This document shows positions 43,052 through 51,477 of a DNA stretch of 64,000 bases, piece after piece (position 1 is the first letter of the stretch; every line of letters begins with the position of its first letter). The stretch comes from Streptomyces sp. NBC_00582 (GTDB lineage Bacteria > Actinomycetota > Actinomycetes > Streptomycetales > Streptomycetaceae), in the NCBI RefSeq assembly GCF_036345155.1, contig NZ_CP107773.1, positions 289,400 through 353,399 of the forward strand, read 5' to 3'. The position numbers and the translations under genes are program-made. The notes beneath the pieces are model-generated. The model saw nothing but the letters and a program-made list of their open reading frames with translations. It was not told the DNA's origin and made no database searches.

Positions 43052-43327
43052 CTAGTGGTGGGCTGTGCGGTCGGCGTCTCGCGCGTCGAGGTGATCCACG
43101 ATGTGCGGAGCGAAGAAGGAAGCGAGTCCAAAGAGGGCGAGAAAGGTGACGAGTCCAGCGACTATGCGTGCGTCGCTCGCGTCTCCGGGGAGCACGATGG
43201 AGGCCAGGATCCCGAGAGAGATGGGTGCGGGGATGTAGACGCCGACGGCCTGGCAGCGTCGGGAGTATCGCTCGGTGTTGCCGTAGGCGAACTTGGCGGG
43301 AACAGCGGGGAGCTCGTTGCTATTCAT
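43052..43327 (-). CDS. 91-residue membrane protein
   Basis: MNSNELPAVPAKFAYGNTERYSRR leads to two hydrophobic helices (about 35-52 and 60-80) and a His/Asp-rich tail. The ATG is 8 nt after the -10 box, so the message is nearly leaderless, although GAGGAA sits 1 nt before the ATG. Family unknown. Confidence 0.7.
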   Translation of the reverse strand: MNSNELPAVPAKFAYGNTERYSRRCQAVGVYIPAPISLGILASIVLPGDASDARIVAGLVTFLALFGLASFFAPHIVDHLDARDADRTAHH

Positions 43328-43334
43328 GTTCCTC

Positions 43335-43363
43335 AGCCTACAGCAATAAAGGCAATTAAGCAA
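43335..43363 (-). promoter_or_regulatory. Regulon promoter, copy 4
   Basis: TTGCTT, 17-bp spacer beginning AATTGCCTTTAT, TAGGCT, reading left. The start codon lies 8 nt past the -10 box. Confidence 0.8.
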
Positions 43364-43464
43364 TTATCATGCCGCCTCTTTGGTCGCCGCCCAGCGCGTA
43401 CGCCGCTGTGTTTGGAGGACCGCACCGAAGACTTCAGCATGCAGGTCAGGCAACGGCCAGCGCG

Positions 43465-43773
43465 TCACCCGCCATCGAGCCCAAGCTGACGCACGGCGCC
43501 TTCCGGGTCGTCTCGGGCGGCGTCAGCCGCGATCTGCATTCCTGCCGTGTCTAGTGCGTGGTACAGGCCATACTCCCGGGTGATGAACGAGAAGTTGGTC
43601 AGGTGGTCGCGGGGCGCCAGCCGGTAGCCAGGAGGTAGGGGATCACCGTCGGCGGGCTGTTCGACCAGCCACAGCCGCCAAACGATGCCGTGCCGGTCCT
43701 CGGCCTCGTAGGTACCGCTGCCGTAGCCACCGACAATTTCCCATTGCGGCAGCGGGCCGTGTGTGTAGCTCAC
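43465..43773 (-). CDS. Uncharacterised orphan-island protein
   Basis: 102 residues from GTG at 43773, with AGGAGAGGA 8 nt upstream. SYTHGPLPQWEIVGGYGSGTYEAEDRHGIVWRLWLVEQ suggests a small beta-rich fold; an in-frame GTG 12 codons earlier is possible. No family recognised. Confidence 0.58.
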   Translation of the reverse strand: MSYTHGPLPQWEIVGGYGSGTYEAEDRHGIVWRLWLVEQPADGDPLPPGYRLAPRDHLTNFSFITREYGLYHALDTAGMQIAADAARDDPEGAVRQLGLDGG

Positions 43774-43976
43774 AAGGTGTTCCTCTCCTGTCCGCCTGTA
43801 CGTCACGGCGAGCGGACTGAACTCTTCGGTGCCGTCCGACAGTGTTCTCCAGGACCTGCGCGAGCGCAGGGGGCACCGGGCTGGCAACGGCCGGACCGCT
43901 CCCCGTGCGGACGTGGCGCGCAGGCCTCCTGTAACAGGGGAGGCGATTCCTCCGCGCCCGGTACACGCTGGCGGGG

Positions 43977-44507
43977 CTAGAAGCCGGGCTTCCTGCCGAG
44001 TGCCCGGTGAAGGAAGACCTCGGGGTCGAAGGCATCCGCGAACACGAAGCGCTCCTCTCGACGGACCTTCCGCGCGAACTCGGCGGCGGAAGGCGCGAGG
44101 AGCGGCAAGGGGTAACCGTCCTCCAACTTCCATGCCTGGAACAGGTCCAGTCCGTTGGGCTGCTCCGTCCGCGCGGTGACCACAGTCGTTGCCCCGGCCG
44201 CACGGGAAGCGATCGTCATGTAGAGAACGTGGTCCCGCTCGCCCCCGATATGCCCGTCGACGAGGTTCATCGTCGCCAACAGACGGTCCTGCTCGTGATT
44301 GAGGTGGATGCTCACGTAGTGCGCACCCTCGCCGAGACCGGCGACGATCCCACGGAGATACAGGTCGGGGAGGAGCCCGTAGCCGTTGAGGAACTCGTCG
44401 TGCGTCATGCCGTGGGCCGCCCCTTCGGCGTTGATCAGCTGCTTGCAAACGGCCTCGATGCGCTCGCGGCGCTGCGTGTGCGGATCTGCCGGATTGGTGT
44501 CGATCAT
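43977..44507 (-). CDS. Uncharacterised 176-residue protein
   Basis: Starts MIDTNPADPHTQRRERIEAVC with AGGAGG 6 nt upstream. Mixed alpha/beta with IASRAAGATTVVTAR and FADAFDPEVFLHRAL; no membrane helix or metal motif. It has its own regulon promoter and a 60-nt leader. Confidence 0.7.
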   Translation of the reverse strand: MIDTNPADPHTQRRERIEAVCKQLINAEGAAHGMTHDEFLNGYGLLPDLYLRGIVAGLGEGAHYVSIHLNHEQDRLLATMNLVDGHIGGERDHVLYMTIASRAAGATTVVTARTEQPNGLDLFQAWKLEDGYPLPLLAPSAAEFARKVRREERFVFADAFDPEVFLHRALGRKPGF

Positions 44508-44575
44508 GGCGTGCCTCCTGTGGCGGAACAGTGGATGTCCAGCTGGGTCGGGGAGCTCTCTGCGCTACTGCCTAA

Positions 44576-44604
44576 AGCGTACCGCAACAAAACCAATTAA
44601 GCAA
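44576..44604 (-). promoter_or_regulatory. Regulon promoter, copy 5
   Basis: TTGCTT, 17-bp spacer beginning AATTGGTTTTGT, TACGCT, reading left into the 176-residue gene. Confidence 0.8.
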
Positions 44605-44765
44605 TTAATCTCACGATCGCCAGCAGGGACGCCGCCGCGTTCGCCGGGCCCTGCGGGGGCGCAGGGGGTACCGGGCTGGTATCGGTCTACTGCTCCCCGT
44701 GCGCATGCGGCGCGCAGGAGCTAGAGCGGGGGAGGCGATTTCGCCGCCCCCTGTTGGGGAGGGTC

Positions 44766-45461
44766 TTAGGCGATCCGTTCGACGTGGGCGAAGACCACCG
44801 TTCCGGAGGCGTCGCCGTCGAAGGAGCGTTCCCCGGAGTGGTGGGTGAACTCGTACTCACCCGGCGTCACGTCCACGATGGTGTCGTTGTCATCAAGGTT
44901 GGCGGGGTCGCCACCTCGGGCCTTCCAGTGCTCGAAGTCCGCGATGGAGTAGGCCCACAGATCGGCGGTGATGTCCGCCAGGCATGTGTCCTCGGGCAGC
45001 GACGGGTTGTCGTCCTCGTCGAGGTCCGGATTGGCGATGATGTATCTGTCCGGCCCCGTGCGATACAGGCCTGCGCCGTGGAGGATCGGACCGAAGGCGC
45101 AGCCGAGTGCGGCCATGGCCTCCACGGCCTGGGCCTGCCCGAGGGTCGAGTTGTAGTCGGCGGCGACTGCGCGGCTGTCCCACCAGTAGACGGGGCGCAG
45201 AGTGTCGGTGACGATGAGCTTTCCGGACGGGACGCTGAGGGTGATCTTGGTGGTGATGCCGTTCGGGTAGGGGCAGGGGTCCAGCACCTCTACGACGTTT
45301 CCCGCGACCTGGAATCGCGGGTGTCGGTCGCAGACGGTGCAGGTGGCCATGGGGGCGGAGACCCAGGGTTCCATGTCGTCGAAGCGGTGTACCTCCGCCT
45401 CGTCGTATCGGGGGATGGTGTGTCCGTTGGTGTCCCGCAAGGGCAGTCTCTCGGTGATCAT
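44766..45461 (-). CDS. Uncharacterised 231-residue protein
   Basis: The start overlaps the upstream stop as ATGA. An N-terminal CTVCDRHP knuckle is followed by a beta-rich part and an acidic NPDLDEDDNPSLPEDTC segment. It ends FDGDASGTVVFAHVERIA, the part duplicated as a broken copy at 42954. Function unknown. Confidence 0.72.
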   Translation of the reverse strand: MITERLPLRDTNGHTIPRYDEAEVHRFDDMEPWVSAPMATCTVCDRHPRFQVAGNVVEVLDPCPYPNGITTKITLSVPSGKLIVTDTLRPVYWWDSRAVAADYNSTLGQAQAVEAMAALGCAFGPILHGAGLYRTGPDRYIIANPDLDEDDNPSLPEDTCLADITADLWAYSIADFEHWKARGGDPANLDDNDTIVDVTPGEYEFTHHSGERSFDGDASGTVVFAHVERIA

Positions 45462-45892
45462 CGGGTGCGCGGCCCCCTGTGGCGCGCGGCGCGTTCCTCG
45501 GCGCTGCGCCGGTCGCGGTCTGCTTGTACCTCCGCCTCGGACGCCCACACGAAGTTGCCGGGGCTCACGTACAGGCTGAGGAGCCTGCCACTGCGGATCG
45601 CCTCCAGCTCGGCGAGTTCGGCCGCGGCGAACTCGCGGATCTTCCACTGGTCGTCCGGAAGTCCGTTCGTCCCGCCTGTGTTCCCGTAGATGATGTCCCG
45701 GGCGTCAGCCGCTGCGACTTCCGCAGCCGGCCGGACCTGCTTGCCCAGGCAGGGAAGGCAGTACGCGCCCGAGCGCCAGACACCCCTGTCGGTGTGGTGT
45801 TCCAGGACGCGAGTGGCCGCGTTGAAGCACATTCCGGTACTGCACTGTCCCCCGGGGCCGATCCCCAGTCCGCACGGCATCTTGATCTGCAT
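45458..45892 (-). CDS. Cys-rich N-terminus protein
   Basis: 144 residues. MPCGLGIGPGGQCSTGMCFNAATRVLEHHT...GAYCLPCLGKQV contains five cysteines and a His pair that could bind zinc; the rest is helical and charged. GAAGGGAGA precedes the ATG. Coupled to the next gene; it probably shares the copy 6 transcript. Confidence 0.7.
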   Translation of the reverse strand: MQIKMPCGLGIGPGGQCSTGMCFNAATRVLEHHTDRGVWRSGAYCLPCLGKQVRPAAEVAAADARDIIYGNTGGTNGLPDDQWKIREFAAAELAELEAIRSGRLLSLYVSPGNFVWASEAEVQADRDRRSAEERAARHRGPRTR

Positions 45893-45999
45893 GGTCTTGT
45901 ATCTCCCTTCAGGCCGGGGCGCAACGGCGGTCCGTGCGCGCCCCGGTGAGGCGATCAGGTGGCGGGGCGTCGGGGGCCTGCCGCCGGTCGTGTGGTCGG

Positions 46000-46215
46000 T
46001 CAGCTGTTGCTGCCGGACAGACGGGCGGCCACGCGCTGCCCGAGCCTGCCGCCGATGAATGCAGCGACGAATCCGATGATGAATTGGGCGACGGGCCCGT
46101 CGAAGGGGAGCACGATCCTTGCGATGACGGCGAGTCCCATCGCCCCGGCGATGTCGGGGCCGTGGCTAGTGAGGGCGGCGGCGACCGAGCGGCGAACAGA
46201 TGTGGTGTGGTCCAT
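46000..46215 (-). CDS. 71-residue membrane protein
   Basis: MDHTTSVRRSVAAALTSHGPD, then two helices (about 22-40 and 42-60) rich in Gly, ending ARLSGSNS. The ATG is 8 nt past the -10 box, the same spacing as at 43327, so this message should also be leaderless. Confidence 0.72.
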   Translation of the reverse strand: MDHTTSVRRSVAAALTSHGPDIAGAMGLAVIARIVLPFDGPVAQFIIGFVAAFIGGRLGQRVAARLSGSNS

Positions 46216-46222
46216 ACGGAAA

Positions 46223-46251
46223 ACCCTACAGCCGTATTTCCAATTAAGCAA
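46223..46251 (-). promoter_or_regulatory. Regulon promoter, copy 6
   Basis: TTGCTT, 17-bp spacer beginning AATTGGAAATAC, TAGGGT, reading left. Confidence 0.82.
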
Positions 46252-46266
46252 TATGCGAGCGCGGGT

Positions 46267-46382
46267 GTTACAGGTCTCGCGCGTATCTCAAGCCGCCACT
46301 TTCGAGCGATTGTTACGAGTCTGGGAGCGCGCCGCATCTGGTGAGGGGCTAGTGTTACTGGTATGCCCTGTCTTCTTGTTAC
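46267..46382 (+). promoter_or_regulatory. Four GTTAC boxes ahead of the DnaB-like gene
   Basis: GTTAC at 46267, 46312, 46354 and 46378. Similar CGTTACA boxes occur ahead of the paralogous gene (57752, 57806) and around 63635-63655, suggesting a common regulator. Confidence 0.5.
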
Positions 46383-46442
46383 GGGTTGATGTGTCGTGGC
46401 GGCGTGCGCCGAGCGTCGGTGCCTCGTCTTCTGGAGTCCTCC

Positions 46443-48428
46443 ATGTCTGATCGTTCTGTTCTCTCTGATGCTGCGTCGGCCGACCGGAGGTCGGTGTGGG
46501 TGGGCGCTGGCCTGGACGGTGCCCCTGAGGTGTTGCAGGTGTCGGTGGCGCGGGGGCGGCTCTTCGAGCTTGTGACTCAGGCCCGGCCTCAGGGCGGTGA
46601 GCCGGGTGTGGTGACGGTCGTGACGAAGGGGAGGGGGAAGAAGGAGGCGCGGGCGGCCCTGGTCCCCTTGGGGTGCCTGGACGAGAGCGCACGGTCTCGG
46701 CTGCGTGGGTGGCCGTCGTGGGCCCAGACGGCAGCACGGCCCAAGCTGGGGGACTTGGTGGTCGCGGCGGCCGCGGGAGATCCGGAGCAGGGCGTGCCGG
46801 CGACACCGCAGGTGCTGCTGGACCGCACGACGCCGGCCGCGGTCCTAGTGAACGCCGCCCTGCTCCCGGACGACGGCGGGCCGGTGAAGGTGCCGGTGAC
46901 CGGGTGGCGTCATCTGACGCTGTCGGCGCGCGAAGTGGCCCGGGGCTGGGCGACGCTGCTGGGCGAGATGGCAGCTGGCGAAGTGTGGGTGGAGGTGTAC
47001 CGGTCGGAGGCGTCGACGTCGCCCCGCGCAGCGTTGGTCCCGGTGGTGGCGCTGAACGCCGAGCACGCAGGCCTGCCCGAGACATGGCCGGTCCGGGACG
47101 AAGCAGCGGTGCTCAGCGAACTCGACGCCCTGGTCGAGGAGGTGACCGGCAAGGCGACGGCGCAGGATGATGCGCACGGCGTCGTCGTAGTGCGCGAGGG
47201 GGCTCCGGTCGCGGTGCTGATGGACGCGGGTCAGGCGGCCCTGGCCACGGTCGGCCCGGCGGGCCGACCCAGCGTGGCACAGCCCGCGCGGGCGCGGCCC
47301 GTCCCCGGTGGGGTGCAGGGCCCGGCGGCGGGAGACGTCGAGTTGCGAGTCGCTTCGGTCGCTGCACCGGATGAGGCCCACGACGCTGCCGCGCCCGGTG
47401 AGCTGGCCACCGTGGATCCCGAGCCTGCGGGGGAGTCGGCGGAGTCCGTACGCGGGGTGGGTTTGGCCGAGGCGAGCCGCCGGTCCGTGTCGGTGTTGGG
47501 AGATGTGCTCCGGGACGTGCTGGCGCTCCAGGGCTCGGACGGCCCGCCGACGGAGGCGGCGCGGTTCGGGCTGCGTGCGCTGGATGAGGTCGTGGGCGGC
47601 CTGCTGCCGGGGAAGCTGACTCTGGTGGCGGGCGCCCCCGGCGCGGGCCCGTCACTGCTGGTGGCGGCGGTAGCTTCGGACACGGCGCTGCGCCGACGGC
47701 TGCCGGTGCTGTACGCGGCATCCGGGTTGACGCGGACGGACGTGGCGATGCGGGTCATCGCAGCGCAGGCCGCGGTGAACTACCGCGCTCTGCGCACAGG
47801 CCAGCTCACCGACGAGGAGCAGGAAAGGGCGGCCACTGTAGGCGCGCAGCTGTCGGGTCTGGCGGGTTCGGTGTGGCACATCGACGACGGGGCCGGGCTG
47901 ACGGCGTCGGACATCGCCGAGGTGGCGCGGGACATCGAAGGGTTGGCGCTGGTCGTCGTAGACCGGTTGCAGCGGGCTCACGATCCGGCCGTACCGCTGT
48001 CCGGCCGGGCCCTGCCCGCAGCGGTGCAGGCCCTGACTCACGTTGCGCGACTGCTGAAGGTGCCGGTCGTGGCCGCAGTGGACACCGACGAGGCGGAGCT
48101 TGTGGCGGCCTTGGACGCTGACGTCACCCTGACCGTGCGGCGGCGGGACGATCGGGCCGAAGTCGATTACTCAGAGCGGGACTTCGGGACGCTGGCGAGC
48201 GCCGTCCTCCGCGCGGATCTGCCGCGTGCCCGCTTCACCGATACGCCCGACTCCGTCGGCACCTCGAACCTGGTCCAGGCGCCGCAGGCCACCGAAACGA
48301 GTGGACCCAGCAGCGTGGCCGCCTCTCAGAATGCGCCGGCAGGCGACGTAACGGTCGAGGAGGGGGAGCCCGAGCTCATGGCCCGCCAATCGGATCCTGA
48401 ACAGGCGGGGCCGCAGCACGTCCATTGA
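46443..48428 (+). CDS. Phd-repeat/DnaB-like RecA-fold protein lacking the Walker A lysine
   Basis: 661 residues; GGAG before the ATG. The first 270 residues contain about four repeats ending in AALVPL, AAVLVNAAL, AALVPVVAL and VAVLMDAGQ, the pattern of Phd/YefM antitoxin domains. After a disordered linker, residues about 365-600 match the DnaB C-terminal RecA core: FGLRALDEVVGGLLPGKLTLVAG, LYAASGLTRTDVAMRVIAAQ, ALVVVDRLQ. The P-loop reads GAPGAGPS, so the essential Lys is Pro, and normal ATP hydrolysis is unlikely. A structural or regulatory role is inferred. It is paralogous to the giant protein at 57.9 kb. Confidence 0.72.
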   Translation: MSDRSVLSDAASADRRSVWVGAGLDGAPEVLQVSVARGRLFELVTQARPQGGEPGVVTVVTKGRGKKEARAALVPLGCLDESARSRLRGWPSWAQTAARPKLGDLVVAAAAGDPEQGVPATPQVLLDRTTPAAVLVNAALLPDDGGPVKVPVTGWRHLTLSAREVARGWATLLGEMAAGEVWVEVYRSEASTSPRAALVPVVALNAEHAGLPETWPVRDEAAVLSELDALVEEVTGKATAQDDAHGVVVVREGAPVAVLMDAGQAALATVGPAGRPSVAQPARARPVPGGVQGPAAGDVELRVASVAAPDEAHDAAAPGELATVDPEPAGESAESVRGVGLAEASRRSVSVLGDVLRDVLALQGSDGPPTEAARFGLRALDEVVGGLLPGKLTLVAGAPGAGPSLLVAAVASDTALRRRLPVLYAASGLTRTDVAMRVIAAQAAVNYRALRTGQLTDEEQERAATVGAQLSGLAGSVWHIDDGAGLTASDIAEVARDIEGLALVVVDRLQRAHDPAVPLSGRALPAAVQALTHVARLLKVPVVAAVDTDEAELVAALDADVTLTVRRRDDRAEVDYSERDFGTLASAVLRADLPRARFTDTPDSVGTSNLVQAPQATETSGPSSVAASQNAPAGDVTVEEGEPELMARQSDPEQAGPQHVH

Positions 48429-48602
48429 GATCCACCCCATCAACCAGGACTTCGTGGAGCAGACCGCACGTCGTCGGAACCTCATGGGAGAGCAGGCCAC
48501 TTCCTGCCCAACGTCCGCTGCATCTGGGACGCCGTCATCGCCGACCTGACAGCGACTGGGGACCATGCACGCACGTTGCCTACATCGGCCTCGGCGCCTG
48601 AG
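48427..48602 (+). pseudogene. Decayed 3' fragment of the gene at 62698
   Basis: Its start GAGATCCACCCCATCAACCA and its end TCGGCCTCGGCGCCTGA match 63098-63318 in order, with the middle shortened and out of frame. It sits right behind the DnaB-like gene just as the intact gene sits behind the giant paralog, so the whole locus is a truncated copy. Confidence 0.75.
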
Positions 48603-48653
48603 CAGTCCCGCGCTCGCGAGATGCAGGTTCGCCGGCCGAGCCCGAACGAGAAG

Positions 48654-48684
48654 GCGGGGCGGGAGGCTATGCCTCCCGCCCCGC
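48654..48684. terminator. Terminator hairpin
   Basis: A perfect 14-bp stem (GCGGGGCGGGAGGC and complement) with a TAT loop. It serves the leftward gene ending at 48703 and possibly rightward readthrough. Confidence 0.75.
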
Positions 48685-48702
48685 TTCAACTTCCTCCGGC
48701 GG

Positions 48703-49122
48703 TCAGTAGTCCCGTCGCTGTTCGGCGCAGCACGTGGAGCGCCAGCACACGCATCGGTGGCAGTCCTGGCAGTTCTGGGTTCGCGGGCAGCCGCATCGGC
48801 AGTCGTGCGGGCGGCACTGCGGGCGGTGTCCGGGCGTGGTGATGTGGCAGCGGACCGCTTCGAGATTCCGCGCGGCCTGCGCCCGCGTCTCCGCGTCCTC
48901 GCCGCACTCCACGGCATGGACCAGCTGCCAGGTGGAGATCGGCGCCGTCTCGGCTTCCGCGCTGGTGGGGAACGTGGCCTCGTCGACAAACCGGGAGATG
49001 TCGTAGTCGCGATAGTCAAAGTCCTGCACGCACACGACGCGAATCGTCCCGTCCGGCAGGAGGTATCGGCGGTAGTGGGGATCGCGGTTGTAGTTGCCGG
49101 GTGAGGTCAGGTCGAGCGGCAT
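48703..49122 (-). CDS. Protein with C-terminal Cys cluster
   Basis: 139 residues. The C-terminal 45 residues contain nine cysteines (CRPHDCRCGCPRTQNCQDCHRCVCWRSTCC is one run), probably a multinuclear zinc or iron-sulfur site. The N terminus is beta-rich with RYLLPDGTIRVVCVQDFDY. AAGGAA precedes the ATG. Confidence 0.68.
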   Translation of the reverse strand: MPLDLTSPGNYNRDPHYRRYLLPDGTIRVVCVQDFDYRDYDISRFVDEATFPTSAEAETAPISTWQLVHAVECGEDAETRAQAARNLEAVRCHITTPGHRPQCRPHDCRCGCPRTQNCQDCHRCVCWRSTCCAEQRRDY

Positions 49123-49371
49123 GTCTGTTCCTTGGATGTGCTGCGGCGCGTACCGAGTGTGTGCGGGCAGTGCCCGGCGCGAGGGGTAGCCGCCAGCGGG
49201 CCTAGCCGGACGGCTGCTGTGCCCGCCTGGAGGCAGGCTGGGGCGGCGCGTGCCGTGGCCATAAGCGGTCCCGGGGCAACTGGTCGCCAGTGCGGCGGCC
49301 CGGAGTTCGCAAAACGGGGAATGGACACCGGATCCTGGACACCTCTCCCAGGCTCTTGCGCCTGCTGCCAG

Positions 49372-49551
49372 TCAGCGTTCGATCACTCCGTCCTGTCCGA
49401 GGTAGTAGCGGGGACCGGTGGGACTATGGGTGGGGCAGGAGTTGGTCTCGACGTCTACGTAGTTCGGGCCCTCGTGCTCGGCGTCGATCTTCCGGGAGGG
49501 GCGGCGCGCCAGCGTCGATGCGAGCTGTCGGATGCGCTGCTGCATGTTCAT
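49372..49551 (-). CDS. 59-residue basic protein
   Basis: MNMQQRIRQLASTLARRPSR, then a polar C terminus with TNSCPTHSPTGPRYYLGQDG. GGGAG lies before the ATG and a regulon promoter 60 nt upstream. Function unknown. Confidence 0.65.
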   Translation of the reverse strand: MNMQQRIRQLASTLARRPSRKIDAEHEGPNYVDVETNSCPTHSPTGPRYYLGQDGVIER

Positions 49552-49610
49552 AAGGGGCTCCCGAGATGTGAGTGAGGGCCGGGCCCGGAGTGGCCGACCG
49601 GTAGGACCTA

Positions 49611-49639
49611 ACTCTACATCAGTAAATCCAATTATGCAA
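49611..49639 (-). promoter_or_regulatory. Regulon promoter, copy 7
   Basis: TTGCAT, 17-bp spacer beginning AATTGGATTTAC, TAGAGT, reading left. The upstream gene's final codons run through the -35 region. Confidence 0.82.
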
Positions 49640-49975
49640 TTTACCGTAAGGGTCGAGGATGCCGCCGCCGCACCTGAGGTAGCGGACGAGGTCGTGGCTG
49701 CCCTGTGCCGCGATGCCGCCCAGGCCCTGCCCGCGCAGGGCGTCGGTGCCGACGACGAAGTGAGGCCGGACGACCAGCTCGCCCACGACAAACTGGTGGG
49801 TGCGGGTACTGCCGTAGTGGAGCGGGTGGGCGGGGGTGCTGACTCGGCTGGAGCCGACGAAGGAGACTGTTCCGTCGCCTACCCGCTGTACGTACATCCA
49901 CGCGGGCACATGACGGGCGTGAGGGTCCAGGCGCAGGCCGGCCAGGGCGGCGTCGGTGGGGCGGAAGTCGTTCAT
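49619..49975 (-). CDS. Uncharacterised 118-residue protein
   Basis: Starts MNDFRPTDAALAGLRLDPHAR with AGGACACC upstream; beta-rich, with HQFVVGELVVRPHFVVGTD and a final KLHNWIY encoded by the promoter of the next transcript. Not recognised. Confidence 0.65.
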   Translation of the reverse strand: MNDFRPTDAALAGLRLDPHARHVPAWMYVQRVGDGTVSFVGSSRVSTPAHPLHYGSTRTHQFVVGELVVRPHFVVGTDALRGQGLGGIAAQGSHDLVRYLRCGGGILDPYGKLHNWIY

Positions 49976-50055
49976 GGTGTCCTGTCGATAAGTGGGGAAT
50001 GGCTGCGCCCGCCGGGCTGTAGGCCGCCGCGGACGCTAGTCGGCGGCGAACGCGG

Positions 50056-50691
50056 TCACGCGCGCCGGTACCGGTTGCACTCACGGTCATGGCGCCGCCC
50101 GTAGCGCTCCTGCGAGTAGCAGTCGCAGTGTCGCGAGACGGGAGCGCTGACGAAGTCGGCGATCACCGCCGCGACGGCGGCCGAGTCACCGGCGCAGTCC
50201 ACGAGCCCCCCGCCGCCTGCGATGTACAGCGGATCGCCAATCGGTTCGCCCTGGTCGTCGTGCACGAACACGGTCCATCCCGTGTGCGAGGCAGGCACAT
50301 GGTCCACGGAGGGATCCCGGTCACCCACCGACAGGTGGAAGCCGGAGCGAACGTTCCACGACGGAGTCTCGGGGTCGAAGGCGACGGCGTAGCTCATGCC
50401 GACGTCGTCGGAGTCGGCACGGATGCCGTACTCGGCGAGCGCGCCCAGCAGCAGCGCGCCTGCGGTGGGGCGCGGACTGCTGAACCACTCGTCGACGGCG
50501 CGTGCGCACTGCTCAGCCTCGGCCGCAAGGGCGCGCCGCACGGGTGTCGTGTAGACGGTGCCGAGCTGCTGGAAGCCCGGCCGCCCGTCGGGAATCCACG
50601 CGGTGGCCTCGAACCGCGCTCGGTCCTGGTGGGGACTGTCCGGGACGGCGTCGGCCGAGGCCGAGACGGGCGCTGCGGTGATGCTGGGCAT
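50056..50691 (-). CDS. Uncharacterised 211-residue protein
   Basis: ATG at 50691 with AAAGG 5 nt upstream is preferred; a GTG at 50742 overlaps the previous stop. A helical region (ALAAEAEQCARAVDEWF) is followed by alternating strands with WTVFVHDDQGEPIGDPLYIAGGG. It ends in a Cys/Arg/Tyr-rich tail (RHCDCYSQERYGRRHDREC). Family unknown. Confidence 0.68.
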   Translation of the reverse strand: MPSITAAPVSASADAVPDSPHQDRARFEATAWIPDGRPGFQQLGTVYTTPVRRALAAEAEQCARAVDEWFSSPRPTAGALLLGALAEYGIRADSDDVGMSYAVAFDPETPSWNVRSGFHLSVGDRDPSVDHVPASHTGWTVFVHDDQGEPIGDPLYIAGGGGLVDCAGDSAAVAAVIADFVSAPVSRHCDCYSQERYGRRHDRECNRYRRA

Positions 50692-50738
50692 GAGGGCCTT
50701 TCGAGGTGCTTCAAGGGGAGCGGACGGAGGTTCGTGGG

Positions 50739-51380
50739 TCACCCGCCCACCTCGTTCCCGGCGTTCAGGTCGATGGTGACGCGCTCACCCTGCTCGTCCT
50801 CGACCTCCAGCACGGGCGGCCACGCGTCCGTGGCGTAGCTCCGCAGCTGTTCGTACGCGAGCCGCGCCGCCTCCTGCGGGCTGGACGCCTCGAAGTCGTT
50901 GTGCCACGTGACGGAGTAGACGGACTCGGACTCCGGCGCCTTCTCGGCGGCGGCTTCAGCGCGCGCCACGACGGCGGCGCGGATGACGGCCACGGGCCGG
51001 TTGCGCAACACGAGGGTGCACGGCTCGCCGTCCTCAGCGGGGGCAAGGCAAATGAAGCGCAAGGCGACGTCGGCGACGCGGCCGGGCTCGGCGAGCGTCC
51101 AGGCGTCGAGGTCCTCGCACTCCTCGCACCCCTTACACGGGCAGTCGCGGACCGCGTGCGGATGGGCGGGGTACGGGGCGGGGACGTGCTCGGTCGGGCG
51201 GATGCCGGTTCCGTCGGAGAACTCGGCGACCAGTAGGTCACCGGCGCGTACCTCGTGGGCGCGGACGGCCACGGCGTCGTTCAGGGTGAGCCCATGGGGG
51301 AGGGGCAGGAAGTCGTCGTCGGTCGGCCGGTCGGGGAGGGAGAGTACGCCGGAGCCGTCGGGAAGGGTCAGAGTGTGCAT
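50739..51380 (-). CDS. Uncharacterised protein with CPCKGCEEC cluster
   Basis: 213 residues. The N-terminal half ends in RDCPCKGCEECEDL, a four-Cys site; a further Cys pair (FICLAPAEDGEPC) follows. The C-terminal domain is alpha/beta (VYSVTWHNDFEASSPQEAARLAYEQLRS) and resembles small domains in which a Gly/Trp strand precedes a long helix. Probably the first gene of a two-gene unit with 50056. Confidence 0.68.
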   Translation of the reverse strand: MHTLTLPDGSGVLSLPDRPTDDDFLPLPHGLTLNDAVAVRAHEVRAGDLLVAEFSDGTGIRPTEHVPAPYPAHPHAVRDCPCKGCEECEDLDAWTLAEPGRVADVALRFICLAPAEDGEPCTLVLRNRPVAVIRAAVVARAEAAAEKAPESESVYSVTWHNDFEASSPQEAARLAYEQLRSYATDAWPPVLEVEDEQGERVTIDLNAGNEVGG

Positions 51381-51477
51381 GGCCGGAGTCTTCTTACGGT
51401 GTCGTGGTGTTCATGTGGTGACGGGCTCGGGGCCCAGGGCGGGCCCTCACCGGAGCGCCCGCCCTGCTGCGCCGGGC

